Positions 38,835 to 47,967 of a DNA stretch of 64,000 nucleotides are shown here, one piece after another. The stretch spans positions 59,054 to 123,053 of the forward strand of contig NZ_MBKP01000019.1 in assembly GCF_002243045.1 (NCBI RefSeq). The letters run 5' to 3'. Both the position numbers and the translations under genes were made by a program. Position 1 is the first letter of the stretch; every line of letters begins with the position of its first letter. This stretch comes from Methanolobus psychrotolerans (GTDB lineage Archaea > Halobacteriota > Methanosarcinia > Methanosarcinales > Methanosarcinaceae). The notes under the pieces are model-generated. The model saw nothing but the letters and a program-made list of their open reading frames with translations, searched no databases and was not told the DNA's origin.

Positions 38835-39053
38835 ACCCACTTTCAATATCATCTTAAAGTATTAACAAGGAATCCTGCAAGTATCATAGGTTGGATTCCT
38901 TAATCTATTTCGATTACAACTTTCTCTTTCACACTACCTCTCGCTGGTACTACAGTGCTTTTCCTGCTTAATCAAATGGAAATTCCCTTTCAATGTTTGC
39001 TTTGATGGATTCCCTTCAAAGAGTTCCGCTGACTTATTCTGATTCTCACTGGA

Positions 39054-39163
39054 TTATTGTACTTGTCCCACAGCATTTACCTGGTACTTGTCTATTACGC
39101 TTTGTCCAGATTCAAGCATTGACACAATTATGCCCCTTTCTTCAATACCTGGAACAATCCCAT
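39054..39163 (-). pseudogene. Decayed small gene with an intact ribosome binding site
   Basis: On the minus strand AGGAGG (39174-39179) precedes ATG 39163, giving MGLFQ and then an early stop. Shifting the frame gives GIEERGIIVSMLESGQSV and further residues to a stop at 39054. This resembles the opening of small secreted or membrane proteins that begin MGLF and carry a GxxxxGxIxSMxxTG repeat (DUF3592-like). At least one frameshift and a truncation are needed. The surrounding 38835-39392 stretch has no other gene. Confidence 0.35.
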
Positions 39164-39305
39164 TTACGTATTTCCTCCTATAGTTTGATTCATTATATAA
39201 CATACATAAAAAGTTACTTTCAAATATATTTATTATATGAAATATATATATCGGCATCTATAAATATTAGTTGAGAAAAACTGCGATTTATTTATGAACT
39301 TAACA

Positions 39306-39329
39306 CTTAAACTTAAACTTAAACTTAAA
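39306..39329. repeat. Hexamer tandem repeat (CTTAAA x4)
   Basis: Four exact tandem copies of CTTAAA about 65 bases upstream of the von Willebrand protein start, within an AT-rich promoter region. Copy number could vary between strains. Confidence 0.7.
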
Positions 39330-39392
39330 TCATTTATGTTACAGGAATAAGTTCATAGGTGGTACTTAATAGAGAAGTGGAGTAATATAGAA

Positions 39393-40556
39393 ATGATCAA
39401 TAAAAAATTATACAAGTTATTGATAGTAATACTATTGGTAGCCATAGTTACTATCTCGATGGGGGGGACGGTAAATGCGAATAGTATTGTTGCACCTCCT
39501 ACAGTTACAAAGACTGCATCACCAACAAATATCAATATTGCTGGTAGTGGCACAAATGAATATACTACAGTAGCCATAACGGTAACTGGGGCAGGCAGCA
39601 GTACTACGGCAGCTGTGCCTGTAGATATTGTGTTTGCAATAGACAGTTCTGGAAGTATGGCCGGTACGAAAATAGCTGCTGCAAAATCTGCTGCAAAAGA
39701 TTTCGTAGGAAGGCTGGACGCGAAGGATCAGGCAGGTGTTGTCAGCTGGGCTTCCTCCGTAAGATCTACGACGGCTTTAACCAGCGATTTCTCCTCTGTA
39801 AATACTTCCATAGGCACTATGTATGCAAGTGGAGGTACAAATCTTGATCGTGGCCTGACTGGAGCAATAAATGTCTTAAATGCAAATACGAGAACTGGTC
39901 CGTCGGCAGAAGTAATTCTCTTTCTGAGCGATGGAGATGGGACTTATACTCCAAGCACTGCAGTGAATGCTGCTGCCGCAGGGTACACGATTTATAGCAT
40001 AGGTCTTGGTAACCCGGGTGCTGGTGCTGAAGGCAAATTAAAGGATATGGCTAATAAAACAGGAGGGAAGTATTTCTCATCACCAACTTCAGATAACCTT
40101 GATGCTATCTATCAGGAGATCTATTCTGAAGTGGCCACTTCTACAATTCCTCATTACGTGGATGTCATTGAAGTAACCCAGGATTACATAGTTGAAGAAA
40201 GCTCATTTTCCATTACTCCGGATAGCATAACTACAGATGCTAGTGGAAATACAGTGATAACATGGACCAATATAGGTATGGGTGATTCTAACCCTGACAT
40301 GTCTAATGATGAAACTGTTGTCCTGTCTTTTGAAGCAAAGTGTTCTCAGAGTGGAAGTAACTTGCCCGTTGATGTTCTTGGAGATGCAAAAGTGTGCTAC
40401 AAGGACAGTGAAGGGAATGCTGCAGGATGTGTGGATATCCCTCAGGCTTACATAAATGTTGGGACAACGAATGAAGAAATTCCAGAGTTTCCTACCATAG
40501 CAATCCCTATGGTTGCAATAATTGGACTGGCATTTGTCTTCAGTAGGAGAGAATAA
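39393..40556 (+). CDS. Secreted von Willebrand A protein with PEF-CTERM sorting signal
   Basis: 387-aa surface protein. It has a signal peptide in the first 30 residues (LYKLLIVILLVAIVTISMGG). A vWA domain follows with the MIDAS motif DIVFAIDSSGSMAG near residue 80, and a later GGTNLDRGL and FLSDGDGTYTP. A beta-rich region then precedes the C-terminal tail EEIPEFPTIAIPMVA followed by IIGLAFVFSRRE. This is a PEF-CTERM signal read by an archaeosortase, which removes the tail and anchors the protein. The start is ATG 39393 behind GGAG. Probable role: adhesion or cell-surface interaction; binding partner unknown. Confidence 0.88.
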   Translation: MINKKLYKLLIVILLVAIVTISMGGTVNANSIVAPPTVTKTASPTNINIAGSGTNEYTTVAITVTGAGSSTTAAVPVDIVFAIDSSGSMAGTKIAAAKSAAKDFVGRLDAKDQAGVVSWASSVRSTTALTSDFSSVNTSIGTMYASGGTNLDRGLTGAINVLNANTRTGPSAEVILFLSDGDGTYTPSTAVNAAAAGYTIYSIGLGNPGAGAEGKLKDMANKTGGKYFSSPTSDNLDAIYQEIYSEVATSTIPHYVDVIEVTQDYIVEESSFSITPDSITTDASGNTVITWTNIGMGDSNPDMSNDETVVLSFEAKCSQSGSNLPVDVLGDAKVCYKDSEGNAAGCVDIPQAYINVGTTNEEIPEFPTIAIPMVAIIGLAFVFSRRE

Positions 40557-40576
40557 TTCATTATCCTCTCTTTTTT
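40547..40576 (+). terminator. Terminator overlapping the vWA stop codon
   Basis: GAGAGAATAAT and ATTATCCTCTC pair with one mismatch around a two-base loop and are followed by six T residues. The 5' arm contains the stop codon. Confidence 0.65.
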
Positions 40577-40878
40577 ACTGGAAAATTTAAAGTCCATTAC
40601 TCCTACAATTTCTACTATACATCAATAATCCTCATTGAAGTATTTTTTTCAACAAAAACAATATCAATAACTGATTTTACCTTTCTTTATAGAATATTTG
40701 CAACTATATATAATGGTGTGAGTTTCCTGATACAGCTTGCTGTATCAACACTTTAAGTAAATATTAGACATGCCATTAAATCACAAATTTAAAAGATTTC
40801 CAGATTTCTAACCTGAAACAAATACAATCATCCTTTGCTTATTCTGTTGCACGTAATACTTAGAGTATTTCTCCATTT

Positions 40879-41072
40879 GTAACTATTCAGCCTATCACAA
40901 TCTGCCTATTGATACTAATTTCATCGAAACGGAGATGTTTGCTCATTAACAGCCTAATAATCAAAAAAGCAATCAATAGCAACAATCAAAATAAATAGTC
41001 ATAATAAAATTTACGTCTCAAATTTGTGTTAAGATTGCGATTGATAGTGTTGTTATCAGGCTGAATAGCTAC
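40879..41072. mobile_element. 194-bp IS66-derived miniature element (MITE)
   Basis: The left end reads GTAACTATTCAGCCT and the reverse complement of the right end reads GTAGCTATTCAGCCT (14 of 15 identical). An exact 8-bp direct repeat, CTCCATTT, flanks both sides (40871-40878 and 41073-41080); this is the target duplication length expected of IS66. The same terminal sequence begins the IS66-family element at 63771. The interior codes for nothing. It lies in a 650-base gap between the vWA gene and thiE, the rest of which shows no other feature. Confidence 0.82.
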
Positions 41073-41207
41073 CTCCATTTTAAAATAAGACATCAAAGTA
41101 AAGTGAGAAGTATGTGTTTGACAGAGACAATGGTCAATATATTTAGACAGATCGTGCATAATTATATGATGAATAAACTCCTCATTCTGTACATCCAGTT
41201 GTCAGTC

Positions 41208-41882
41208 CTAAATTCCCATCTTTGTATTCTTGATAATATCGATAAAATCCTGCGTTTCCTTTTTTACATCTTCACTACATAAAACTGCTGATATTGCAAC
41301 CAAGCTGTCAGCACCATCCTTGATAACACTTTTACAATTCTGTTTATTAATACCGCCAATTGCAACAACGGGGATAGATATAGCATCCTTCACAACCCTT
41401 ATGCTTTCTGGACCAATCCCATTACCTGCATCATTTTTGGTAGTTGTGTCAAAGATCGGACTCAGGCCAACATAATCAGCACCGCTTTTTTCGGCCTCCT
41501 GGGCTTCCTCAACATTGTGGACTGTGAGACCGATTATCTTATCTTTACCCAGTAAAGCTCTGGCAGTAGCTATGGGCATATCATCCTGGCCTATATGGAC
41601 TCCATCGGCATCAACTGCCATGGCAACGTCAACCCTGTCATTCACAAGGAATATTGCTTTGCTGCCACACAGATTTTTTATCTGTACGGCTTCAAAGATC
41701 ATATCTTTTGTACTTCTTGACTTTTCTCTGTACTGGACTATCCTGCAACCAGCAGCAACTGCATCCTCTACATCTGACAGCGTTCCTTTTTTAGACAGGC
41801 TTGAATCGGTCACCAGATAAAAGTCTATAAGCTCTAGCAAAGATCTTTTTTGGTTCATGGTGAACTCAGTAATCTTCGACAT
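41208..41882 (-). CDS. thiE: Thiamine-phosphate synthase
   Basis: 224-aa TIM-barrel enzyme joining HMP-pyrophosphate and HET-phosphate into thiamine phosphate. Characteristic blocks: [53 protein letters not shown], and [15 protein letters not shown] followed by VVAIGGI. The start is ATG 41882, which overlaps the end of thiM by 17 bases; an ATG at 41858 is an alternative. It forms an operon with thiM, so together they make thiamine phosphate from salvaged hydroxyethylthiazole. Confidence 0.95.
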   Translation of the reverse strand: MSKITEFTMNQKRSLLELIDFYLVTDSSLSKKGTLSDVEDAVAAGCRIVQYREKSRSTKDMIFEAVQIKNLCGSKAIFLVNDRVDVAMAVDADGVHIGQDDMPIATARALLGKDKIIGLTVHNVEEAQEAEKSGADYVGLSPIFDTTTKNDAGNGIGPESIRVVKDAISIPVVAIGGINKQNCKSVIKDGADSLVAISAVLCSEDVKKETQDFIDIIKNTKMGI

Positions 41883-42651
41883 CCATCATGGATTGCGCTT
41901 TTTCATCTGAAAGGTTGAATACCTCATCATATAGATACATCTTGAAAGTTCCCGGACCCGCAGATTTTTCGGCTGCAAGTTCCCCGGCAATTCCAAAATA
42001 GCATAGCGCATCCTTTGCTGCATCGCAGTAATCTGCATTGACTGCGGCGAAGGAACCGATGACCGATGCAGCCATGCATCCCGTCCCTACAATGGAACCC
42101 ATTAGCTCATGACCGTTTCTCACAACAAAGGTTCTTTTACCATCACTGATGATGTCCTCTTTACCTGTCATCACAATAACACATGATCTTGAACTTGCAA
42201 ATTCTTTTGCAACCTGCTTTGGATCAGCATCGATAGCTGTTGATTCGACTCCCCTGGTCTGGGCATTCTCACCTGCCAGTTTTGCTATCTCGGAATAGTT
42301 ACCTTTGATTATGTCGATCTGAACAGAGTCAAGTATCTTTGCTGCCATATCATCACGGAACTTCGTGGCACCGACACCTACGGCATCAAGCACTACAGGA
42401 ATCTTCTTTTCATTTGCAGCTGTCGCTGAGAGTATCATAGCATCAATCAATTCGATTGTAAGGGTACCAATATTAAGTACAAATGCAGAAGATATGCCAG
42501 TCATTTCTGTACATTCTTCGGGGGCATGCGCCATTACAGGAAGAGCACCCAATGCCCTTGTCATGTTCGCACAGTCATAAATAGTCACCCAGTTAGTAAT
42601 GTGGTGTACCAGTGGTTTTGTTTCCCTTATTTTGTTCAGTGAATAATTCAT
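41866..42651 (-). CDS. thiM: Hydroxyethylthiazole kinase
   Basis: 261-aa ThiM phosphorylating 4-methyl-5-(beta-hydroxyethyl)thiazole. It has [31 protein letters not shown] near the N-terminus, [10 protein letters not shown], and the catalytic loop [20 protein letters not shown] with the conserved Cys. ATG 42651 is chosen over one 33 bases upstream, because homologues start [10 protein letters not shown]-like and GGAG lies nearby. It heads thiM-thiE. The upstream region contains a nested palindrome (42725-42779) that may control it. Confidence 0.95.
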   Translation of the reverse strand: MNYSLNKIRETKPLVHHITNWVTIYDCANMTRALGALPVMAHAPEECTEMTGISSAFVLNIGTLTIELIDAMILSATAANEKKIPVVLDAVGVGATKFRDDMAAKILDSVQIDIIKGNYSEIAKLAGENAQTRGVESTAIDADPKQVAKEFASSRSCVIVMTGKEDIISDGKRTFVVRNGHELMGSIVGTGCMAASVIGSFAAVNADYCDAAKDALCYFGIAGELAAEKSAGPGTFKMYLYDEVFNLSDEKAQSMMDVEDY

Positions 42652-42724
42652 ATATGATGGACTCCTGTTAGACTCATATATCACAAGAGACTGTTTTACA
42701 AATATGTAAATAACAGGTTTGTTA

Positions 42725-42779
42725 TTGTGAATGTCTTAGAGAGAGTATTTATTAATAAAATACTTTTTGTCATTCACAA
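42725..42779. promoter_or_regulatory. Nested palindrome between thiM and rps3ae
   Basis: Outer arms TTGTGAATG (42725-42733) and CATTCACAA (42771-42779) are exact inverted repeats. Within them AGTATTT (42744-42750) and AAATACT (42758-42764) form a second one around ATTAATA. Location 74-128 bases before thiM suits an operator for a thiamine regulator; it may also hold a thiM TATA box. Confidence 0.45.
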
Positions 42780-42817
42780 GCGTTCAATTGCCGGCCCAAA
42801 ATCCTTAACCGATCTCT

Positions 42818-42826
42818 TTATATAGA
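42818..42826 (+). promoter_or_regulatory. TATA box of rps3ae
   Basis: TTTATATAG preceded by CGATCTC (BRE-like position). It predicts a transcript start near 42845 and a leader of about 115 bases before the TTG start. Confidence 0.45.
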
Positions 42827-42961
42827 GATATGCATAGTATAGAACGCCAAATTATCAGTGCATACCTTATTTCAGAATCATATTATGACAGCTTGTTGAA
42901 CAATTACATTATAGTATTAGAATTACATCTATTATCAATCATATTTATTCGGAGGAATTAC

Positions 42962-43552
42962 TTGGCAAGGAAAGTGCAGAGAAAATTAGACAAATGGAAG
43001 TCTAAGACATGGTACAACGTTGAAACACCGGGATTCATTAGCAGGACAAACATTGGTGTCACACCTGCAGAAACACCGGAGCAGCTCATTGGCCGTATCG
43101 TTGAAACCACTGTCGGAGAAATTGCTAACGATTTCACAAAGCATAACACAAAACTCAGGCTCGAGATCAACGAGGTTAACGGTGACGTTGCAAACACAAG
43201 GTTCCTTGGGCACGAGATTACCACAGATTATCTGCGATCTATCGTAAAGCGTCAAACATCAAGGATTGATGCAAACCTTGACATTACAACAAAAGACGGA
43301 TACGTCATCAGAGTAAAACCTATATGCTTCACTGTCAAAAGGGCAAGAACAAGCCAGATAAAAGGCATAAGGGAAGTCATGAACATTATTGTTAAGGAAC
43401 GTGCAGCAGAGCTTAACTTCGAGCAGTTTATCGAAGAAGCGATCATGGGCAAGCTTTCCGCAAACATTTACAGGAACGCAAAATCTATTTACCCACTCAG
43501 AAGAGTAGAGATCAGAAAGACAGAAGTAAGATCTGTCCCTGTAAAAGTTTAA
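42962..43552 (+). CDS. rps3ae: 30S ribosomal protein S3Ae (eS1)
   Basis: 196-aa archaeal eS1 protein. It opens [22 protein letters not shown], with [35 protein letters not shown], and ends EVRSVPVKV. The start codon is TTG 42962, six bases after GGAGG; an open frame continues upstream to 42830 but has no ribosome site and no family similarity. It binds 16S rRNA near the mRNA exit. A good terminator follows it, so the gene is monocistronic. Confidence 0.96.
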   Translation: MARKVQRKLDKWKSKTWYNVETPGFISRTNIGVTPAETPEQLIGRIVETTVGEIANDFTKHNTKLRLEINEVNGDVANTRFLGHEITTDYLRSIVKRQTSRIDANLDITTKDGYVIRVKPICFTVKRARTSQIKGIREVMNIIVKERAAELNFEQFIEEAIMGKLSANIYRNAKSIYPLRRVEIRKTEVRSVPVKV

Positions 43553-43572
43553 ACCTCTTTGAAATATATATG

Positions 43573-43588
43573 GGTGGCTTTGGCCACC
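43573..43588 (+). terminator. Hairpin terminator of rps3ae
   Basis: GGTGGC, loop TTTG, GCCACC, then a T-rich stretch (ATCTTTACTATTTTT). Confidence 0.75.
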
Positions 43589-43643
43589 TAATCTTTACTA
43601 TTTTTACGTATTTCCCGTGTGCTTTATACTACAAATGGCCACT

Positions 43644-43880
43644 TTATTCAGAAACCCTGAGCTTACGCTCATATTCATCACGGATCAGTTGCATCATTTT
43701 CAGATTGGCATCAATAACAAAACCACCAATATAACCACAGTATTTACAATGGTAAAGACCTTCGATACCACCTGCTTCATAATAGATGTCCGGGCTGCCA
43801 CAGACTGGACACACTTCCACAAGTTCTTCATCTTCATCCGACTCTGGAATATCTGTTAGTTCTATACCATTATCTTCCAC
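43644..43880 (-). CDS. Small zinc-ribbon protein
   Basis: 78-aa acidic protein with one zinc ribbon: CPVCGSPDIYYEAGGIEG and CKYCGYIGGF form a C-x2-C...C-x2-C site, preceded by an acidic ESDEDEEL segment and followed by a helix (MMQLIRDEYERKLRV). The GTG at 43880 is preferred because GGAGG lies eight bases upstream; the open frame extends further upstream to a TTG at 43955. Zinc ribbons of this size in archaea often act in transcription or protein contacts. It is probably co-transcribed with the DUF523 gene upstream. Confidence 0.72.
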   Translation of the reverse strand: MEDNGIELTDIPESDEDEELVEVCPVCGSPDIYYEAGGIEGLYHCKYCGYIGGFVIDANLKMMQLIRDEYERKLRVSE

Positions 43881-43951
43881 GACAACATCCTCCTTTTGTG
43901 CCACCCCAACGGACACTGCACAGACATTATAATATGGATTTTTAAGACATA

Positions 43952-44914
43952 TCAAACTATCCGTAAACTACCTGACAGTTCAGGAGGATAAGGGCAGAAT
44001 AGAGTTTGCTTTAAAAGATAGTCAGCACTGAATTCCTCTGCCTTGGATATGAACCATTTTCTCAGTTCAAAGATGACAGAACCATCTTCACGATATTTCT
44101 GCAGTTTCTGCATGAAGTTAAACTTTTCACTGGCACTGAGATTCCGGGATAAATAACCGAATGCATGCATCAAAGCATTGATGGTAGAGCCGGTACCTGC
44201 CTGTTTTGATAGGACTTGCAATAACAGGGACAGGTAATTTTCATAGGCATTCTCAACCGGAAAATTGCCCCTATTTGCAACAATATTCCCCATGCATGTC
44301 ATAAGCTGTTTGTCATATGCCATAAACAAAAACTTGTTTTTAGTATGATACTCAACCAATGAATTCAACGTCTGCATCTTCCCGCAAAAGGAAGCTTCCC
44401 TGAAGGAGGACAGTGCAAAGACCCGGGTCAGAAAATAATCCCTTAGTAAAGGATCATCTACATGTTTTTCATCAATAACAGGCAGATCAGGGAAAGATCT
44501 TAATACAGCATCCACGAAAAAACCATTTTCATGATGGTGCAAATATTCTTTGCTGAATGAATCCTGAAAAACCTTTGTAGTCCCAATTCCACATGAAGGA
44601 GACTTTGATTTGAGGATAAATCCATCAAAGTCTTCAAGTTTTTCAAGATATGATTTACCAAAAGCCACCATTTTATCAGTAAAATCAAGCCCTGTAGCAG
44701 GCTGAATTAGTCTTTTTTTATCTTTAAAGACTATGCGAATGGGTTCTCTGGGAACACCTAGTCCGATCTCACACTCCGGGCAGATATCGATGAAATCAAC
44801 ATATGGTTTCATGGATTCAACTAAAGGAAACTGTATCATTCCTACATCGTAGCGACAGGGAGCAAAACCAAGACATTTGCTGATTACAATGATTGGACGG
44901 GGAAATATGGACAT
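43952..44914 (-). CDS. DUF523 and DUF1722 domain protein
   Basis: 320-aa protein with two known domains. The N-terminal DUF523 part has SKCLGFAPCRYDV, DICPECEIGLGVPR and SKSPSCGIGTTKVF, conserved cysteines suggesting metal or Fe-S binding. The C-terminal DUF1722 (YbgA-like) part has LVEYHTKNKFLFMAYDKQLM. Family biochemistry is largely unknown; a role in thio-modification has been suggested for DUF523-like proteins. The start is ATG 44914 behind GAGGTATT. The gene lies between gltX and the zinc-ribbon gene, all on the minus strand. Confidence 0.87.
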   Translation of the reverse strand: MSIFPRPIIVISKCLGFAPCRYDVGMIQFPLVESMKPYVDFIDICPECEIGLGVPREPIRIVFKDKKRLIQPATGLDFTDKMVAFGKSYLEKLEDFDGFILKSKSPSCGIGTTKVFQDSFSKEYLHHHENGFFVDAVLRSFPDLPVIDEKHVDDPLLRDYFLTRVFALSSFREASFCGKMQTLNSLVEYHTKNKFLFMAYDKQLMTCMGNIVANRGNFPVENAYENYLSLLLQVLSKQAGTGSTINALMHAFGYLSRNLSASEKFNFMQKLQKYREDGSVIFELRKWFISKAEEFSADYLLKQTLFCPYPPELSGSLRIV

Positions 44915-45003
44915 TTGGAATACCTCAATAGTAGGTTAAAAGAAGGAACAAAAAGGAGTTTGTGGATAAAACATAGAATAAAAAGGGAATGTTATGAATC
45001 CCC

Positions 45004-46713
45004 TCACTTATGCGTGAAATAAGCCACTACGTCCTCACCCACAGCATCGATCCTGCAGAAACCGAACCTCTCGAACTGCACGACCTTGTTCAGTTCTGAA
45101 GTAACCTGCTTCTCAGCAATACCTGTGAACTCACCATCCGGTGAAAGAACCTTTACAGGAACCCCGTCCATTGGAGCCCAGTGGATTATCCTCATTTTTT
45201 CCTTTTTCATAGATTCCATGGAGTCACCGAGATACTTTGCCTGCAGAGGTTCCAGGGATGTAATTTCCACATTATACAGGTCCTTGAGCCTGAGCTTTGA
45301 ACCTGCCTGTAGTTTTTCCACATCTTCCTTGCAAAGATAAACTTTATTGTTCACTTCAATCTCACGGCATCCACGGTCTTCTGTAGGGTGGAGAGCAGGA
45401 CTTATAGTACATGGACCTGTGCCTGTAATTTCAAGCTCGACCGGATCCCATACAAAGAAATATCTGTTGGCTATCGGGTCAACGAGCTTACGGTTCTCTG
45501 CATAGAGAGAATCCATACTGATACTGATATCAGTCTCACCGACACCCAGCTCTATCATGAATTTTCGGATTGCTTCGGGCAAAATGCCTCTCCTGCGGAT
45601 GGCACGAATCGTTGGCAGACGGGGGTCTTCCCAGCCAGTGTATTCACCTTCCTCTATCGCCTTACGCAATCCACTGGTACTGAACTTGCCGAACTCGTGC
45701 ATCTTCACACGACCCCAGTGAGTGGTTTTAGGATACTGCCATCCCAGATATTTGTAAATGTAACCCTGGCGCTTCTCACTGTCCATCAGGTCCTTGCCTC
45801 TGATGATGTGGGTCATGCCAAGCTCATGGTCCTCAATTGCACCCTCAAAGTCGAGCAATGGCCAGACACAGTATTTGTCCCCAACCTCATGACGTGGATG
45901 CGGGGTCTTGACTATCCTGAATGCACCATAATCACGCAGTGCCGGATCTTTGTGATCAATATCGGTCTTGATACGCAGGACAGCAGTTTTCTCCTCGTAC
46001 TCACCAGAAAGCATCTTGTCCCAATACTTCAGGTTCTCCTGCGGACTTACATCCCTGTGAGGACAGGCCTGCTTTGCATCCTTGAACTTCTTGAAATCCT
46101 CACCATCACAAAAACAGACATAAGCATGTCCCATTTCTATGAGCTTGCGGGCATAATCATAGTAGATTGGTATCCTGTCCGAGGCAATAACTATCTCATC
46201 AGGTTTTGCACCAAGCCATTTACAGTCATCCACATACCAGTCGTATGCTTCAAGCATCGGACGCTTTGTCTGGGGGTCAGTATCATCAAAACGTATGATG
46301 AACTTGCCACCGTATTTCTTTACATACTCGGAGTTTACAATGATACCACGGGTACTTCCAAGAGTTGGCGGACCATTGGGGTTTGGAGCAAAACGCATTA
46401 CAACCTGCTTCCCTACTTCAATATCCAGTACTTTTAAGCCCTTATCAGGTTCTTTTTTAACACTCAGCTCCTCAATGAGTTCAGGAGCAATGGCCTCAAG
46501 GCGGGCCTGCCACTGTTCAGGCGTTTCCTTTGCAACTTCTACAAGGATTTCCTGTATGAGTGGAGTAACATCCTTCGCTTTGGAACGAAGTTGTGGGCAC
46601 TCGCCCATGACACGGCCCATAACAGCACCGATCTGTGGTGCCTGGCCGTATTTCACAGCATTCTGGAGAGCATATTTCTCTATCGTTTTCTTATCATCAT
46701 CAGTTAAAGTCAT
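45004..46713 (-). CDS. gltX: Glutamyl-tRNA synthetase, archaeal GlnRS-like type
   Basis: 569-aa non-discriminating-type archaeal GluRS. Helical N-terminal region (residues 1-90), then the class I core with RFAPNPNGPPTLGSTRG where the HIGH position reads TLGS (117-120). It continues with FDDTDPQTKRPMLEAYDWYVDD, DFEGAIEDHELGMTHIIRGKD and the KMSKS-like FGKFSTSGLRK. The C-terminal half is the all-beta anticodon domain (IIHWAPMDGVPVKV). Start ATG 46713 with GGAGATTT is preferred to one 30 bases upstream. With GatDE or GatCAB it would supply Gln-tRNA. The altered HIGH is discussed in the findings. Confidence 0.95.
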   Translation of the reverse strand: MTLTDDDKKTIEKYALQNAVKYGQAPQIGAVMGRVMGECPQLRSKAKDVTPLIQEILVEVAKETPEQWQARLEAIAPELIEELSVKKEPDKGLKVLDIEVGKQVVMRFAPNPNGPPTLGSTRGIIVNSEYVKKYGGKFIIRFDDTDPQTKRPMLEAYDWYVDDCKWLGAKPDEIVIASDRIPIYYDYARKLIEMGHAYVCFCDGEDFKKFKDAKQACPHRDVSPQENLKYWDKMLSGEYEEKTAVLRIKTDIDHKDPALRDYGAFRIVKTPHPRHEVGDKYCVWPLLDFEGAIEDHELGMTHIIRGKDLMDSEKRQGYIYKYLGWQYPKTTHWGRVKMHEFGKFSTSGLRKAIEEGEYTGWEDPRLPTIRAIRRRGILPEAIRKFMIELGVGETDISISMDSLYAENRKLVDPIANRYFFVWDPVELEITGTGPCTISPALHPTEDRGCREIEVNNKVYLCKEDVEKLQAGSKLRLKDLYNVEITSLEPLQAKYLGDSMESMKKEKMRIIHWAPMDGVPVKVLSPDGEFTGIAEKQVTSELNKVVQFERFGFCRIDAVGEDVVAYFTHK

Positions 46714-46828
46714 TATAAATCTCCGAAAAAATAAGATCAACATGAATAAGGGATCTGGAATGTTCCTTAGTCTCTTTAAAGACAGACATAATAGGATGAA
46801 TTATAAGAACTGAACTTAAAAGATATGG

Positions 46829-47128
46829 TCAGAAAGATTTTCCAATCTCCCTTATCACTTCTGATCTGATGATTATGCCAGTAACATCCTTCTCAAAATC
46901 AGAAAAGAATTTGTCCACTGCATCACCTGCCATGGCACCGTGAGATGAAGGCTTTATCAACTGCTCCTGTTCAAGCACACGCAATGAATACCGCACCTTG
47001 TGTGTCGGCATGCCTGTTTCTTCTGCCAGTTTGAGTATGCCGATTGGCCCGCGGTCGATAACAACTTTTAAAACTTCCAGATGGCGCTGGGAAAGTTCCA
47101 GCTCCCTGTTAACCTGATCGAATAACAT
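46829..47128 (-). CDS. Small winged-helix transcriptional regulator
   Basis: 99-aa protein with a winged helix-turn-helix: LSQRHLEVLKVVIDRGPIGILKLAEETGMPTHKVRYSLRVLEQEQLI (residues about 12-60), then a short helical tail (DKFFSDFEKDVTGII) that may dimerise. It begins at ATG 47128 inside the stop codon of the FAH-family gene (TAATG), so both are translated together. It may regulate its own operon or a pathway of the neighbouring hydrolase. Confidence 0.8.
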   Translation of the reverse strand: MLFDQVNRELELSQRHLEVLKVVIDRGPIGILKLAEETGMPTHKVRYSLRVLEQEQLIKPSSHGAMAGDAVDKFFSDFEKDVTGIIIRSEVIREIGKSF

Positions 47129-47859
47129 TATGCAACCTCGTTGATCAAAGTTCCTATTCCCTCAATCTCCACCTCTACAACATCTCCCGGATGAAGTTCA
47201 CCCACGCCTGGAGGAGTACCTGTTGCAATGATATCCCCCACTTCCAGCGTCATTACTCCCGTAATGAACTCTATCAGGTAAGGCACATCGAATATAAGCT
47301 TGGAGATATTTGAATCCTGCATCACTTCACCATTGACACGGCTTATGATCGAAGCATCCTCCGGGTTGAAATCCGCAACCGTAGTTATGAAAGGACCCAC
47401 CGGGGCAAAAGTATCAAAACTCTTGGCTCTTGTCCACTGTCCATCCTTCTGCTGCAGGTCACGGGCAGTTACATCATTAAAGCATGTAAAACCTGCAATA
47501 ACATCATAAGCTCTTTCATAGGTTATGTTCTTGCATTTTTTTCCAATTATAATAGCCAGCTCCGCTTCAAAATCCACTTTTTTGCTGATCTTCGGGTAAA
47601 GGATCTTCCCATGGTGTCCAATCACAGCAGATGATGGCTTGATAAAAAGTATTGGTTCTTCAGGAACGCTCAGGCCAAGTTCCTTTGCATGATCATGGTA
47701 ATTAAGACCCACACAAACTATCTTGGAAGGATTCGAAGGCGGCAGTACCTCTAACTCTGAAAGTTCATACTCCATACATGAACCTTCCTGTGAAATTACG
47801 GCATTACCACATACCTCTCCGTAAAATACTTCATCATTGTACCTGAATCGTCCAAACAT
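47128..47859 (-). CDS. Fumarylacetoacetate hydrolase family protein
   Basis: 243-aa FAH-fold protein. Typical blocks: IVCVGLNYHDHAKELG, ILFIKPSSAVIGHHGKI, VDFEAELAIIIGKKCKN (metal-binding Glu pair), DVTARDLQQKDGQWTRAKSFDTFAPVGPF and GTPPGVG. Members hydrolyse or decarboxylate acylpyruvates, including oxaloacetate tautomerases and 5-oxopent-3-ene derivatives; the archaeal substrate is unknown. It is followed immediately by a small wHTH regulator (1-base overlap) and is divergent from an SLC13-like permease, suggesting a possible organic-acid theme. Confidence 0.9.
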   Translation of the reverse strand: MFGRFRYNDEVFYGEVCGNAVISQEGSCMEYELSELEVLPPSNPSKIVCVGLNYHDHAKELGLSVPEEPILFIKPSSAVIGHHGKILYPKISKKVDFEAELAIIIGKKCKNITYERAYDVIAGFTCFNDVTARDLQQKDGQWTRAKSFDTFAPVGPFITTVADFNPEDASIISRVNGEVMQDSNISKLIFDVPYLIEFITGVMTLEVGDIIATGTPPGVGELHPGDVVEVEIEGIGTLINEVA

Positions 47860-47934
47860 TAGTGGAACTGTTTTGTTTTCATTCTAGATAAGGGTGAGTG
47901 TTCAAAAGAGTACAAAATACAAGGTGCAGATAAG

Positions 47935-47944
47935 TATTTAAGTA
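47935..47944 (+). promoter_or_regulatory. TATA box giving a probably leaderless permease mRNA
   Basis: TATTTAAGTA is centred about 28 bases before ATG 47968, and no ribosome binding site lies between them. Confidence 0.45.
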
Positions 47945-47967
47945 CTGTCGCAGATTCCAGTTTTCTA

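Noticed and set aside
42830-42961. 44-codon upstream extension of the rps3ae frame
   Set aside because: The GGAGG-TTG start at 42962 matches the family N-terminus, and the upstream part has no similarity.
45388-46437. 349-aa plus-strand open frame opposite gltX
   Set aside because: Antisense shadow of gltX, which has full family similarity.
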